The notes beneath the pieces are model-generated. The model saw only the letters and a list, made by a program, of their open reading frames with translations. It was not told the DNA's origin and made no database searches. From an uncultured Oscillospiraceae bacterium (GTDB lineage Bacteria; Bacillota; Clostridia; Oscillospirales; Ruminococcaceae), in assembly GCA_900547015.1 (NCBI GenBank), contig URFD01000043.1, positions 1 to 13,353 of the forward strand: 13,353 nucleotides of DNA, given 5' to 3'. Positions 6,312 to 13,353 of this stretch are shown in pieces (within the stretch, counting starts at the first letter, position 1; each line of letters opens with the position of its first letter). The translations under genes were made by a program, and so were the position numbers.

Positions 6312-9155
6312 GTGATAAACGAAAAATACAGGGTAAGCGAAGTGGCCAAAGATCTCAACGTCCCGATGAAGGATGTTGTGGAACTGCTGGAAAAACAGTT
6401 CCCGGGCGAAAAAAAGCGCACCACTGTCCTGACCGGGGAAGAGCTCAACTTTGTGTTTGAGACCTACACACAGCAGCATGAGATGGCTGATTTAAGCAGC
6501 TACTACGCTTATAAAGAAGAATCCAAACCACCAAAGCAGGCGGAAAAGCCAGCCAAAAAGGCTCCGGCAAAATCCGCAAAACCAAAGGCGGAGGAACCGG
6601 AACAGCTTGCGGCTCAGCCGGTTCCGCCAAAGGAGCAGCCGACCGCACCGGAACAGCCGGCAGCCGAAGCAAAACCGGCAGCCGAGGAACAGGCAACCGC
6701 ACCGTCGGCAGCACCGGAGCAGAATCCGCAGACAGAAGAACAAAACAAGCAAGACCAGCAGCCGATCCAGCCCGCACAGCCGGAGCCGGAAGCGGACAGG
6801 GAGAGGGAGAAACAGGATATGAACGATACACCAAAGCGTCCACAGGGCGACCGCCCGCGCCACAACAATGACCGCCCGGCGGGTAACCGTCCGGAGCGCA
6901 GCGACCGTCCACAGGGCGAGCGCAAATTCGGGGATAAACCTAAATTTGGCGACAAGCCGAGAACCGGTTCCGACCGTCCTGAGCGTTCCGACCGCGGCGA
7001 CCGTCCGCAGGGCGAGCGCAAATTCGGCGACAAGCCTCGCTTCGGCGGGCCAAACGACCGTCAGCAGCGTCCGGCACAGCAGCCAAAACAGAACCGCCCG
7101 GCCAAACCGGCTAAACCGGCACCGGCTGCGGCACCGCGTCAGGCTTCTTCCATCAATCCGGAGCTGGACGAAAATGTAAACGGCAAGATGATTCGCCACG
7201 TTGATATGCGTGCGGCAAACGTCGAGCTGGATAAGTACAATGAGCGCTATGAGCACATCGCTCCGGAAAATCTGTCCAAGCGCGATGACGATATTAAAAA
7301 GCAGAAAATCGGCGGCAGAAACAACAAGAAGAAAAACTTCATGTCCAAAAAGGACAAAGAGATGGAAAAGATGCGTAAGCTGGAGATGGAGCGCGAGCGC
7401 CGTCAGAAGCTGCACATCACCCTGCCGGACGAAATCACCGTCGGCGATCTGGCTCTCAAGCTCAAGATTCAGGCCGCAGAAATCATCAAGCGTCTGATGG
7501 TGCTCGGCGAGATGAAGTCCGTTTCCGACATCATCGACTACGATACCGCAGCTCTGGTTGCAATGGAAATCGGCGCAAAGGTTGAGCGTGAGGTCGTTGT
7601 TACCATCGAGGACCGTCTGTTCGACGACAGCGAGGACAACGATGAGCAGAAGGTAGAGCGTCCGCCGGTCGTTGTTGTTATGGGTCACGTTGACCACGGC
7701 AAGACCTCGATCCTCGACGCAATCCGCCATGCAGATGTTACCTCCACCGAGGCAGGCGGCATCACCCAGCACATCGGTGCTTATCAGGTTATGGTCAACG
7801 GCAAGCCGATCACCTTCCTGGACACCCCGGGACATGAGGCATTCACCTCCATGCGTGCGCGTGGTGCGGACATCACCGACATCGCAGTTCTGGTTGTAGC
7901 GGCGGACGACGGTATCATGCCGCAGACCGTTGAATCCATCAACCATGCAAAGGCTGCCGGAGTTTCCATCATCGTTGCAATCAACAAGATGGATAAGCCG
8001 ACCGCAGACCCGGAAAAGGTAAAACAGGAGCTGACCGAGTACGAGCTGGTTCCGGAGGAATGGGGCGGCGACGTCATCTGTGTTCCGGTATCCGCTAAGA
8101 CCAAGATGGGTATTCAGGACCTGCTGGAAAACATCCAGCTGGTGGCTGAGGTCAAAGAGCTCAAGGCAAATCCGGACAGACTGGCAAAAGGTACTGTCAT
8201 CGAAGCAAAACTCGACAAGGGTCGTGGCCCGGTTGCAACCATTCTGGTACAGAACGGTACCCTCAGAACCGGCGACAGCGTGATTGCCGGCACCGCAGTT
8301 GGCCGTGTTCGTGTTATGACCAACTCCAGAGGAGAAAAAATCGATGTTGCAGGCCCATCCACCCCGGTCGAGATTACCGGTCTGGCAGAGGTTCCGGCAG
8401 CAGGCGACGAGTTCAACGCAGTAGAAGATGAAAGACTGGCAAAAGAGCTGGTTGAAAAACGCCGTCAGGAAGCAAAAGAGAAGGAATTCAGCTCCTACCA
8501 GAAGGTAACTCTGGATAACCTCTTTGAGCAGATTGAGGTCGGCGAGACCAAAGAGCTGCCGCTGATTGTCAAGGCAGACGTACAGGGCTCGGTTGAGGCA
8601 GTCAAACAGTCTCTGGAAAAACTGAGCAATCCGGAGGTTCGCGTCAAGGTAATCCACGGCGCAGTTGGTGCGGTCAGCAAATCGGATGTTATGCTGGCAC
8701 AGGCTTGCGGCGCAATCATCGTCGGCTTCAACGTTCGTCCGGACCCGATTGCAAGGGATATGGCAGAGACCGAAGGCGTCGATATGAGAATGTACCGTGT
8801 CATCTACGACGCAATCGAGGAGATTTCCTCCGCAATGAAGGGTATGCTGGCTCCAAAGACCCGCGAGGTCGAGCTGGGTCGTGCCGAAGTGCGTGAGGTC
8901 TTTAAGATTACCGGTGTCGGAACCGTTGCAGGCTGCTATGTTCTGGAAGGCAAGATCACCAGAAATGCAGAAATCCGCATCGTTCGTGACGGTATCATCA
9001 TCGCTGACGAGCACCTGACCTCCCTCAAACGCTTCAAGGACGACGTCAAGGAAGTGGCAAAGGGCTACGAGTGCGGTATGGGCATCGAGAAGTTCGGCGA
9101 CCTGAAGGTTGGCGACATCTTCGAGGCTTACATGATTGAAGAATATCGCGAATAA
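6312..9155 (+). CDS. infB: Translation initiation factor IF-2
   Basis: This 947-residue GTPase brings initiator tRNA to the 30S subunit and promotes subunit joining. Residues 1-52 form a first IF2_N domain. Residues about 65-168 are a Pro/Ala/Glu/Gln-rich linker, and about 172-278 an Arg/Pro/Gly/Asp-rich stretch with repeats. A second IF2_N domain lies at about 370-425. The G domain follows, with GHVDHGKT at 458-465, [13 protein letters not shown] and SAK, then domains II, III and the C-terminal tRNA-binding domain. The start is GTG; AAGGAGG lies 12 bases upstream, a long spacing, and no better in-frame start exists. An in-frame ATG at 6819 has its own good ribosome binding site and could yield a shorter form. 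Confidence 0.97.
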   Translation: MINEKYRVSEVAKDLNVPMKDVVELLEKQFPGEKKRTTVLTGEELNFVFETYTQQHEMADLSSYYAYKEESKPPKQAEKPAKKAPAKSAKPKAEEPEQLAAQPVPPKEQPTAPEQPAAEAKPAAEEQATAPSAAPEQNPQTEEQNKQDQQPIQPAQPEPEADREREKQDMNDTPKRPQGDRPRHNNDRPAGNRPERSDRPQGERKFGDKPKFGDKPRTGSDRPERSDRGDRPQGERKFGDKPRFGGPNDRQQRPAQQPKQNRPAKPAKPAPAAAPRQASSINPELDENVNGKMIRHVDMRAANVELDKYNERYEHIAPENLSKRDDDIKKQKIGGRNNKKKNFMSKKDKEMEKMRKLEMERERRQKLHITLPDEITVGDLALKLKIQAAEIIKRLMVLGEMKSVSDIIDYDTAALVAMEIGAKVEREVVVTIEDRLFDDSEDNDEQKVERPPVVVVMGHVDHGKTSILDAIRHADVTSTEAGGITQHIGAYQVMVNGKPITFLDTPGHEAFTSMRARGADITDIAVLVVAADDGIMPQTVESINHAKAAGVSIIVAINKMDKPTADPEKVKQELTEYELVPEEWGGDVICVPVSAKTKMGIQDLLENIQLVAEVKELKANPDRLAKGTVIEAKLDKGRGPVATILVQNGTLRTGDSVIAGTAVGRVRVMTNSRGEKIDVAGPSTPVEITGLAEVPAAGDEFNAVEDERLAKELVEKRRQEAKEKEFSSYQKVTLDNLFEQIEVGETKELPLIVKADVQGSVEAVKQSLEKLSNPEVRVKVIHGAVGAVSKSDVMLAQACGAIIVGFNVRPDPIARDMAETEGVDMRMYRVIYDAIEEISSAMKGMLAPKTREVELGRAEVREVFKITGVGTVAGCYVLEGKITRNAEIRIVRDGIIIADEHLTSLKRFKDDVKEVAKGYECGMGIEKFGDLKVGDIFEAYMIEEYRE
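6804..6821 (+). promoter_or_regulatory. Candidate internal ribosome binding site and start within infB
   Basis: AGGGAGA at 6804-6810 lies eight bases before an in-frame ATG at 6819 (Met170). Initiation here would give a 778-residue IF2 that lacks the first IF2_N domain and acidic linker but keeps the Arg-rich region and all catalytic domains. Internal initiation in infB is established in E. coli and B. subtilis; here it is predicted only. Confidence 0.45.
6902..7036 (+). repeat. In-frame direct repeat coding for the Arg-rich segment of IF2
   Basis: A 39-base unit at 6902-6940 recurs at 6998-7036, 96 bases (32 codons) later. The four differences I count are all at third codon positions, so both units encode [14 protein letters not shown] shorter copy of FGDKP lies between them, with related DRPERSDR blocks nearby. 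The pattern suggests an old in-frame duplication kept under selection for the amino-acid pattern. Confidence 0.8.
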
Positions 9156-9173
9156 GAATAGATTCCAAACAAC

Positions 9174-9208
9174 AAATGAGGACTGAAGCCTGCCTTCAGC
9201 CCTCATTT
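9174..9208 (+). other. Intercistronic hairpin between infB and rbfA
   Basis: A 15-base arm at 9174-9188 (AAATGAGGACTGAAG) pairs with 9194-9208 with a single A-C mismatch and a five-base loop. What follows is GCCATCCATG, not a T tract, so strong intrinsic termination is unlikely. It may be an RNA processing or stability element between infB and rbfA; a partial terminator is less likely. Confidence 0.5.
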
Positions 9209-9242
9209 GCCATCCATGTTTTTGAGAAAGGAGAACCTGTGT

Positions 9243-9611
9243 ATGGCTTTTCGTGTAGGCAGAACCAGTGAAGATTTAAAAAGAGAGCTGACCGACATCA
9301 TCCGTCATGTCAAGGACCCGCGCGTTTCCTCGATTCTCACCATCATCAAGGTCGAGTTGTCCAACGATATGTCCCACTGCAAGGTGTATGTCAGCTCGCT
9401 GGACGGACTGGACAAGGCAAAACAGGCGGTAGAGGGCCTGAACAACGCCAACGGCTTTATCAAGCACGAGGTCAATGCCCGCATCAAGATGCGCCGGATT
9501 CCGGACTTCCACTTTATTGCGGACGATTCGACCGAGTACAGCGCAGATATTGCCCGCATCCTCAACAGTCTGGACATCAAGAAGGATGAGCCGCAGACCG
9601 AGGAAGAATAA
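9243..9611 (+). CDS. rbfA: 30S ribosome-binding factor A
   Basis: This 122-residue KH-like protein binds the immature 30S subunit near helix 1 of 16S rRNA and is needed for late maturation and cold growth. Recognisable blocks are FRVGRTSEDLKRELTDIIR, VKDPRVSSILTIIKVELSND, KVYVSSLDG and RIKMRRIPDFHFIADDS. The start is ATG 9243, with AAAGGAG nine bases upstream; the frame open from 9207 adds residues that overlap the intercistronic hairpin and are unlike the family. B. subtilis has ylxP between infB and rbfA; here only the hairpin lies between them. Confidence 0.95.
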   Translation: MAFRVGRTSEDLKRELTDIIRHVKDPRVSSILTIIKVELSNDMSHCKVYVSSLDGLDKAKQAVEGLNNANGFIKHEVNARIKMRRIPDFHFIADDSTEYSADIARILNSLDIKKDEPQTEEE

Positions 9612-9641
9612 TCACCGAACATCAGAACAGGAGGTGGAACG

Positions 9642-10685
9642 ATGTCGCAGAGGTTGGAGCTTTGGCAGGCGGCAGACCTGCTCAAACACGCAGAAGATGT
9701 GTTCATCCTGACCCACAAAAACCCCGACGGAGATACGCTGGGCAGTGGCTACGGACTAATGCACGCGCTGCGCAGTATGGGCAAACGGGCACAGGTGCTT
9801 TGTCACGACCCGATTCCGGACCGGTATGACTATCTGGACCGAAGCACAAATTCCGCTCTGCCGCAGCCGCCGGATTTCGCACCGAAGTTGATCGTAGCGG
9901 TGGATACGGCAGACACCCACCTTCTGGGAGACAGCCTTCAGCAGTATGTGCCGAGGGTGGATTTGTGCATCGACCACCACTCCTCCAACAGCGGCTATGC
10001 CCGCAGACTGCTGCTGCGAGGGGATGCGGCTGCCAACTGCGAGCTGATGCTGGAGGTCATCGAAGCGATGGGCGTCGAGCTGAACAGCCAGATTGCAGAT
10101 TGCCTGTACACCGGGCTGGCAACCGATACCGGCTGCTTCCGATTTTCGTCCACCACGGTGGACAGCCACCGCGCCGCCGACAAGCTGATGATGGCGGGAG
10201 CGGATGTGCGGCTGATTCACCGCCGGATGTTTGAAAGCACCAGTCGGGGCAAGATCCGGCTGACCATCACCGCGCTGCAAAGTCTGCGCTATGAGCTGGA
10301 CGGACGGTGTGCGCTGATGGTGCTGCCGCGGGACTGCATCAACGAAAACGGCGTCACCGACGACGAGCTGGAGGGCATCTCCGCCATTCCCCGCGAAATC
10401 GAGGGGGTGCAGGTGGGAGTGACCCTGCGCCAGTTCCGCAATTATCAGGGATACAAGATTTCGGTGCGAACCGATGGCCTTGCAGATGCCAGCGCAATCT
10501 GCGCCCGCTTGGGCGGAGGAGGACACGAGGCATCGGCAGGCTGTACGGTCGAGCAGACCCCTTTGGAGGAGGTCATTCGTCTGGTGCTGGAATCGGTGCA
10601 GAAGGAATTAGAGCTGTCTGACAGGACGCTGAGCAATTCGTCGGATTACTCAGATGAGGGGGATATTTTTTGGACGGAATCATAA
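9642..10685 (+). CDS. nrnA: DHH/DHHA1 phosphoesterase, NrnA-type oligoribonuclease/pAp phosphatase
   Basis: This 347-residue protein matches the NrnA family, which degrades short RNA oligomers (nanoRNA) and removes the 3'-phosphate of pAp. Metal-binding motifs are in order: THKNPDGD (His25, Asp29, Asp31), VAVDTAD (Asp88) and DHH (111-113). The C-terminal DHHA1 substrate-binding loop GGGGHEASAG begins at about residue 291. The last 20 or so residues form an acidic/serine-rich tail (SDYSDEGD) beyond the usual domain. AGGAGGTG lies five bases before the ATG. Its 3' end overlaps truB by 16 bases, which suggests translational coupling. Some members act on cyclic dinucleotides; which substrate applies here cannot be told. 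Confidence 0.9.
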   Translation: MSQRLELWQAADLLKHAEDVFILTHKNPDGDTLGSGYGLMHALRSMGKRAQVLCHDPIPDRYDYLDRSTNSALPQPPDFAPKLIVAVDTADTHLLGDSLQQYVPRVDLCIDHHSSNSGYARRLLLRGDAAANCELMLEVIEAMGVELNSQIADCLYTGLATDTGCFRFSSTTVDSHRAADKLMMAGADVRLIHRRMFESTSRGKIRLTITALQSLRYELDGRCALMVLPRDCINENGVTDDELEGISAIPREIEGVQVGVTLRQFRNYQGYKISVRTDGLADASAICARLGGGGHEASAGCTVEQTPLEEVIRLVLESVQKELELSDRTLSNSSDYSDEGDIFWTES

Positions 10686-11590
10686 TCATGGACAAGCCGG
10701 AGGATTTTACCTCCTTTGATATGGTGGCAAAGCTGCGCCGCCTGCTGGGAACCCGCAAGGTCGGCCACGCAGGTACGCTGGACCCGATGGCAACCGGCGT
10801 ACTGCCAATCTTTGTGGGCCGCGCTACCAAGTGCTGTGACCTTCTGCCGAACTCGAACAAGCGCTACACCGCTACCTTCGAGCTGGGCTACACCACCGAT
10901 ACGCTGGATGCGACCGGACGGGTGCTCAGCCGCAGTGAGGTCAAGGCAGACCGCGCGCAGGTGGAGGCGGCGCTCGAACAGTTTCGGGGAGAAATCATGC
11001 AGCTGCCGCCGATGTACTCGGCTATCCAAATCAACGGCAAGCGCCTGTATGACCTGGCGCGTCAGGGCATCGAAATCGAGCGGGAAAAGCGTCCGGTGAC
11101 CATCACACGGCTCGAGCTGTTGGAGGATACCGGCATTCCCAACACCTACCGCATCGATGTTGCCTGCTCGAAGGGAACCTATATCCGCACCCTGTGCGCC
11201 GATATCGGTGAGGTGCTGGGCTGTGGAGCTACCATGACCGCTCTGCGCCGCACCGAGGCGGCTGGCTTTTCGCTGGCAGACAGCTTCACGCTGGAGCAGG
11301 CCGAACAGCTGGCAGAGCAGGGAAAGCTGACCGAACAGCTGCTGCCGCTGGAAACGGTGTTCGCTTCGCTTCCGGAGCTGCACCTGACCGGCAAGCAGGA
11401 AACGATGTACCGCAACGGGGTCAAGCTGGACTTGGAGCGGCTGGAGGGCTACGCACCGCTGCGGGAGCTCGACAGCGACCTGCGGGTGACCGGACAGGAC
11501 GGATTTTTGGGAATCAGCTATGCGGACCGCGAGCAGGGAATCCTGCGTACCCGCAAGCTCTTTGCGATTCAGCCGGAAGCAGACCGATAA
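10670..11590 (+). CDS. truB: tRNA pseudouridine-55 synthase TruB
   Basis: This 306-residue enzyme isomerises U55 in the T loop of tRNAs. The N-terminal GIIIMDKPEDFTSFDMV and the catalytic motif GHAGTLDPMATGVLP (Asp38) are diagnostic, followed by RYTATFELGYTTDTLDATG, PPMYSAIQINGKRLYDLAR and CSKGTYIRTLCADIG. The C-terminal PUA-like extension is present. The start is TTG 10670, with AGGGGG seven bases upstream inside the end of nrnA; ATG six codons later would cut into the conserved strand. A weak hairpin follows the stop. Confidence 0.96.
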   Translation: MDGIIIMDKPEDFTSFDMVAKLRRLLGTRKVGHAGTLDPMATGVLPIFVGRATKCCDLLPNSNKRYTATFELGYTTDTLDATGRVLSRSEVKADRAQVEAALEQFRGEIMQLPPMYSAIQINGKRLYDLARQGIEIEREKRPVTITRLELLEDTGIPNTYRIDVACSKGTYIRTLCADIGEVLGCGATMTALRRTEAAGFSLADSFTLEQAEQLAEQGKLTEQLLPLETVFASLPELHLTGKQETMYRNGVKLDLERLEGYAPLRELDSDLRVTGQDGFLGISYADREQGILRTRKLFAIQPEADR

Positions 11591-11628
11591 GCGGTTTTGC
11601 CGCTCTGGGCGAAATTTAGCGGATTTTA
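11590..11628 (+). terminator. Weak terminator-like hairpins after truB
   Basis: AGCGG at 11590-11594 can pair with CCGCT at 11600-11604. The same CCGCT can instead pair with AGCGG at 11618-11622, which is followed by ATTTTATC. Both stems are only 5 bp, so termination would be partial at best, and ribF has its own promoter downstream. Confidence 0.35.
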
Positions 11629-11641
11629 TCAGGAAACAGCA

Positions 11642-11670
11642 TTGATTTTTTCCTTCGGGCAGATTACAAT
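11642..11670 (+). promoter_or_regulatory. Promoter of ribF
   Basis: TTGATT (11642-11647) and TACAAT (11665-11670) are 17 bases apart. Transcription would start near 11677. No FMN riboswitch pattern was seen in the leader. Confidence 0.6.
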
Positions 11671-11677
11671 GGGAACA

Positions 11678-11707
11678 GACAGGCTGTGACCCAACAGGAA
11701 GCCTGTC
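11678..11707 (+). other. Hairpin at the predicted 5' end of the ribF transcript
   Basis: GACAGGCT (11678-11685) pairs perfectly with AGCCTGTC (11700-11707) around a 14-base loop. It would sit at or within a few bases of the predicted transcript 5' end, a position known to shield mRNA from 5'-dependent decay in Firmicutes. The role is inferred. Confidence 0.45.
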
Positions 11708-11754
11708 GGTACGGCGTGAGAAAGAGAAACTCAAGGAAACGGGGAAATGAGAAT

Positions 11755-12735
11755 TTGAAAGTTGTGAGAGATTTTGTCCGGCCGGATTCGGGCCGACCAA
11801 CATCGATAGCGCTGGGACTGTTCGACGGTGTACATATTGGGCATCGGGAGGTGCTGGGCAAAGCCCTGCAAAACAGGGAGCTGTGTCCCTGCGTCTTTAC
11901 CTATACCATTTCCGACTCCGTTCCCCACATCAAAAAGATGTATATGACCCTGACCTCGGACGAGCAGAAGTGCAGCATCCTCGAGCGGATGGGCTTCGAG
12001 CTGGTTGTCATGCCGGACTTTGAAGTTTTTAAGGATTTGGAGCCCGAGGAGTTTGTGGAGGAAATGCTCATCCGTCGGATGGGAGCCAAGGAATTAAGCT
12101 GCGGATATGACTTTACCTTTGGCAAGATGGGCAAGGGCAACACCGCAGAGCTTGAGCGTATCGCCGCCAAACACGGGGTCAAGGTCAACATCGTCAGCCC
12201 GATTAGTCTGGACGGGGAGGCGGTCAGCTCGACCCGCATCCGTCAGGCGATTCTTGAGGGCCAGATGGACCGGGCTAGCCGGATGCTGGGCAGACGCTTT
12301 TCCATCCGCCTGCGGGTGGAGCACGGCAACCAGATTGGCAGATTGATGGATTTTCCGACCATCAATCAGGTTTTCCCGCGCTATCACATTGTACCGCGCT
12401 ACGGGGTCTATTCCACCGTTGTCAAAATCGACGGCAAGCTGTACGGCGGCGTCACCAACGTGGGCGTCAAGCCGACGGTCGGCTCGGACGGGCCGCTGGC
12501 AGAAACCTACATCATCGATTTTCAAGGGGATTTGTACGGCAAAACGGTGGAGGTCTACTTCTTTCGCTTTGTCCGCCCCGAGACCAAGTTTGCGTCCATC
12601 GACCAGCTCAAAGCGCAGATTGCGCGGGATAAGGAAAGCGTGACCCAAGAGGTTGCCGCTAATATCGAGCAGATGCTTTTTCACGACGGACACCCCGAGG
12701 ATGTCCGCGGGGAAGAGCCGCACGAAAAAATTTAA
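11755..12735 (+). CDS. ribF: Bifunctional riboflavin kinase/FAD synthetase
   Basis: This 326-residue enzyme phosphorylates riboflavin to FMN and adenylylates FMN to FAD. The N-terminal nucleotidyltransferase domain shows GLFDGVHIGH (21-30) and SSTRIRQAI. The C-terminal riboflavin kinase domain shows GRRFSIRLRVEHGNQIGRLM, FPTIN (usual form PTAN; Thr and Asn kept), GVTNVGVKPTV and ETYIIDFQGDLYG with the expected Glu. The start is TTG 11755 (MKVVRDF), with a modest GGGGA about nine bases upstream. The frame is open back to a GTG at 11686, but that lies within the leader hairpin, and the ATG at 11747 is out of frame. It belongs to the same conserved cluster but has a private promoter. Confidence 0.94.
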   Translation: MKVVRDFVRPDSGRPTSIALGLFDGVHIGHREVLGKALQNRELCPCVFTYTISDSVPHIKKMYMTLTSDEQKCSILERMGFELVVMPDFEVFKDLEPEEFVEEMLIRRMGAKELSCGYDFTFGKMGKGNTAELERIAAKHGVKVNIVSPISLDGEAVSSTRIRQAILEGQMDRASRMLGRRFSIRLRVEHGNQIGRLMDFPTINQVFPRYHIVPRYGVYSTVVKIDGKLYGGVTNVGVKPTVGSDGPLAETYIIDFQGDLYGKTVEVYFFRFVRPETKFASIDQLKAQIARDKESVTQEVAANIEQMLFHDGHPEDVRGEEPHEKI

Positions 12736-12743
12736 AAATACTG

Positions 12744-12772
12744 TTTACAAACCGGAATGTGTATGATATACT
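12744..12772 (+). promoter_or_regulatory. Promoter of rpsO
   Basis: TTTACA (12744-12749) and TATACT (12767-12772) are separated by 17 bases, starting eight bases after the ribF stop. Predicted transcription start is near 12779, leaving about 140 bases of leader before rpsO. Confidence 0.8.
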
Positions 12773-12779
12773 AACTAAG

Positions 12780-12918
12780 TGAGCCATGACGCTCCGGTAT
12801 GCCGTGACCCAGTTTGAGGAGACAGCCTCGTAGTGCCTGCCTGTGCAGGACGAGCGGGCATTTCACCAGCCTTAGACCCAGCCACCGGCGAAAAATATTT
12901 TATGAGGTGAATATAGCC
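12780..12918 (+). promoter_or_regulatory. Structured rpsO leader with possible Shine-Dalgarno sequestration (candidate S15 autoregulatory RNA)
   Basis: CTCGT (12827-12831) pairs with ACGAG (12850-12854), enclosing CCTG/CAGG (12836-12839 with 12846-12849). CCTC (12826-12829) can instead pair with GAGG (12816-12819). CCGGT (12794-12798) can pair with ACCGG (12884-12888) over a long range. TTCACC (12862-12867) is the perfect complement of GGTGAA (12906-12911), part of the rpsO ribosome binding site. S15 regulates its own mRNA through leader structures in several phyla, with different folds. This leader could be such an element; the fold was drawn by eye. Confidence 0.55.
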
Positions 12919-13185
12919 ATGATGAGAAAAGAAGAAAAAACTCAGGTAATCGAACAGAACAGACTGCATGAGACCGACACCGGTTCCGCAGAAGTACAGA
13001 TCGCAATTCTCACCAAGAGAATCAACGACCTGACCGAGCATTTCAAAGCAAACAAAAACGACCATCATTCCAGACGCGGTCTGCTGAAGATGGTAGGTCG
13101 TCGCCGCAATATGCTCAACTACCTGAAGAAAAAAGACATCAACCGTTACCGTGCAACCATCGAGAAACTGGGCCTGAGAAAGTAA
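12919..13185 (+). CDS. rpsO: Small ribosomal subunit protein uS15
   Basis: This 88-residue primary binding protein of the 16S central domain contacts the h20-h21-h22 junction and h23. The sequence is typical throughout: [53 protein letters not shown] and a basic C-terminus. Length matches the family (about 89). The start is ATG 12919 with GAGGTGA eight bases upstream; the next codon is also ATG. The gene has its own promoter, leader and terminator. Confidence 0.97.
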   Translation: MMRKEEKTQVIEQNRLHETDTGSAEVQIAILTKRINDLTEHFKANKNDHHSRRGLLKMVGRRRNMLNYLKKKDINRYRATIEKLGLRK

Positions 13186-13207
13186 TTATCCGGCTTATGT
13201 ACACTGA

Positions 13208-13248
13208 GGCGGAAGTATCCGGAGCAATCCGCGGTACTTCTGCCTTTT
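13208..13248 (+). terminator. Terminator of rpsO
   Basis: GGCGGAAGTA (13208-13217) pairs with TACTTCTGCC (13235-13244), with one G-U pair, and is followed by TTTT at 13245-13248. The tail is short, so some read-through into the next gene is plausible. Confidence 0.7.
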
Positions 13249-13291
13249 ACACATCTATCTAATACCGCAGTGCCGGTTGGGGAGACACCTG

Positions 13292-13349
13292 TTTTAGCAT
13301 CAAATCGAACCGCAGACCGAAGGGTGTGCAGTTGGATTTTTTGCTAAAA
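13292..13349 (+). other. Long imperfect hairpin, probably in the leader of the next gene (likely pnp)
   Basis: TTTTAGCA (13292-13299) pairs with TGCTAAAA (13342-13349). After a 2x2 internal loop, AAATC pairs with GATTT. Three 3-bp blocks then follow (AAC/GTT, GCA/TGC, ACC/GGT), each preceded by a single 1x1 mismatch (G-G, C-A, G-G), closing on a GAAG loop. No reading frame or terminator tail explains it. The gene after rpsO is usually pnp, whose 5' leader in E. coli is a hairpin cut by RNase III; a similar role here is a guess. Confidence 0.5.
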
Positions 13350-13353
13350 ATAG

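Noticed and set aside
6492..9206. 904-codon open frame on the minus strand
   Set aside because: It is the complement of infB; its composition mirrors the repeated infB codons and it has no recognised motif.
11671..11754. FMN riboswitch before ribF
   Set aside because: The conserved AGGGAY-like and GGAUGA-type blocks are absent and the leader is too short; only one simple hairpin is visible.
13305..13337. attC-like recombination site (GTTGGAT with an ATCGAAC partner)
   Set aside because: GTTGGAT fits the GTTRRRY box, but the partner breaks the consensus at one base, the spacing is much shorter than known attC sites, and there is no integrase or cassette in view.
1..13353. CRISPR array, insertion sequence or defence island
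   Set aside because: No regular repeat-spacer pattern, transposase, terminal inverted repeats or defence gene was seen on either strand.

Overview
The window is bacterial chromosome of about 55% GC. Gene order, AGGAGG-type ribosome binding sites and protein sequences point to a low-GC-lineage Gram-positive of class Clostridia, most likely a gut Oscillospirales/Ruminococcaceae-like species. The family-level placement is an inference from protein flavour and is not proven.

Bases 1-1682 look like the right end of a prophage. They hold the last codons of an unrecognised gene, two hairpins, and a lysis module made of a GH25 lysozyme endolysin, an LLH-type holin and a small XhlA-like coiled-coil/membrane protein. 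The module stops at a strong hairpin next to a minus-strand tRNA-Thr(CGU), whose 3' end faces the phage genes. That is a common integration geometry. Bases 1785-3568 hold the tRNA promoter and a minus-strand ABC-F ATPase gene with its own consensus-like promoter and terminator. The second ATP site of this ABC-F protein has lost its catalytic residues.

From 3680 to the end is the classical translation/RNA operon, divergent from the ABC-F gene: promoter and structured leader, then rimP, nusA, ylxR (rnpM), ylxQ, infB, rbfA, nrnA, truB. It is followed by ribF and rpsO, each with its own recognisable promoter. The next gene, outside the window, is probably pnp. The genes serve 30S maturation (rimP, rbfA, rpsO), transcription elongation and antitermination (nusA), initiation (infB), tRNA processing and modification (ylxR/rnpM, truB), RNA and nucleotide turnover (nrnA) and flavin cofactors (ribF). 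B. subtilis ylxP is absent from this cluster and nrnA sits between rbfA and truB. Half of the ten genes start with GTG or TTG.

No new multi-gene system is visible. The parts least explained by known annotation are RNA structures: a rimP leader with an early terminator hairpin, an rpsO leader with a perfect anti-Shine-Dalgarno element, and a long hairpin with regularly spaced mismatches at the right edge, probably in the pnp leader. A well-placed internal start inside infB and the degenerate ABC-F site are also worth checking.
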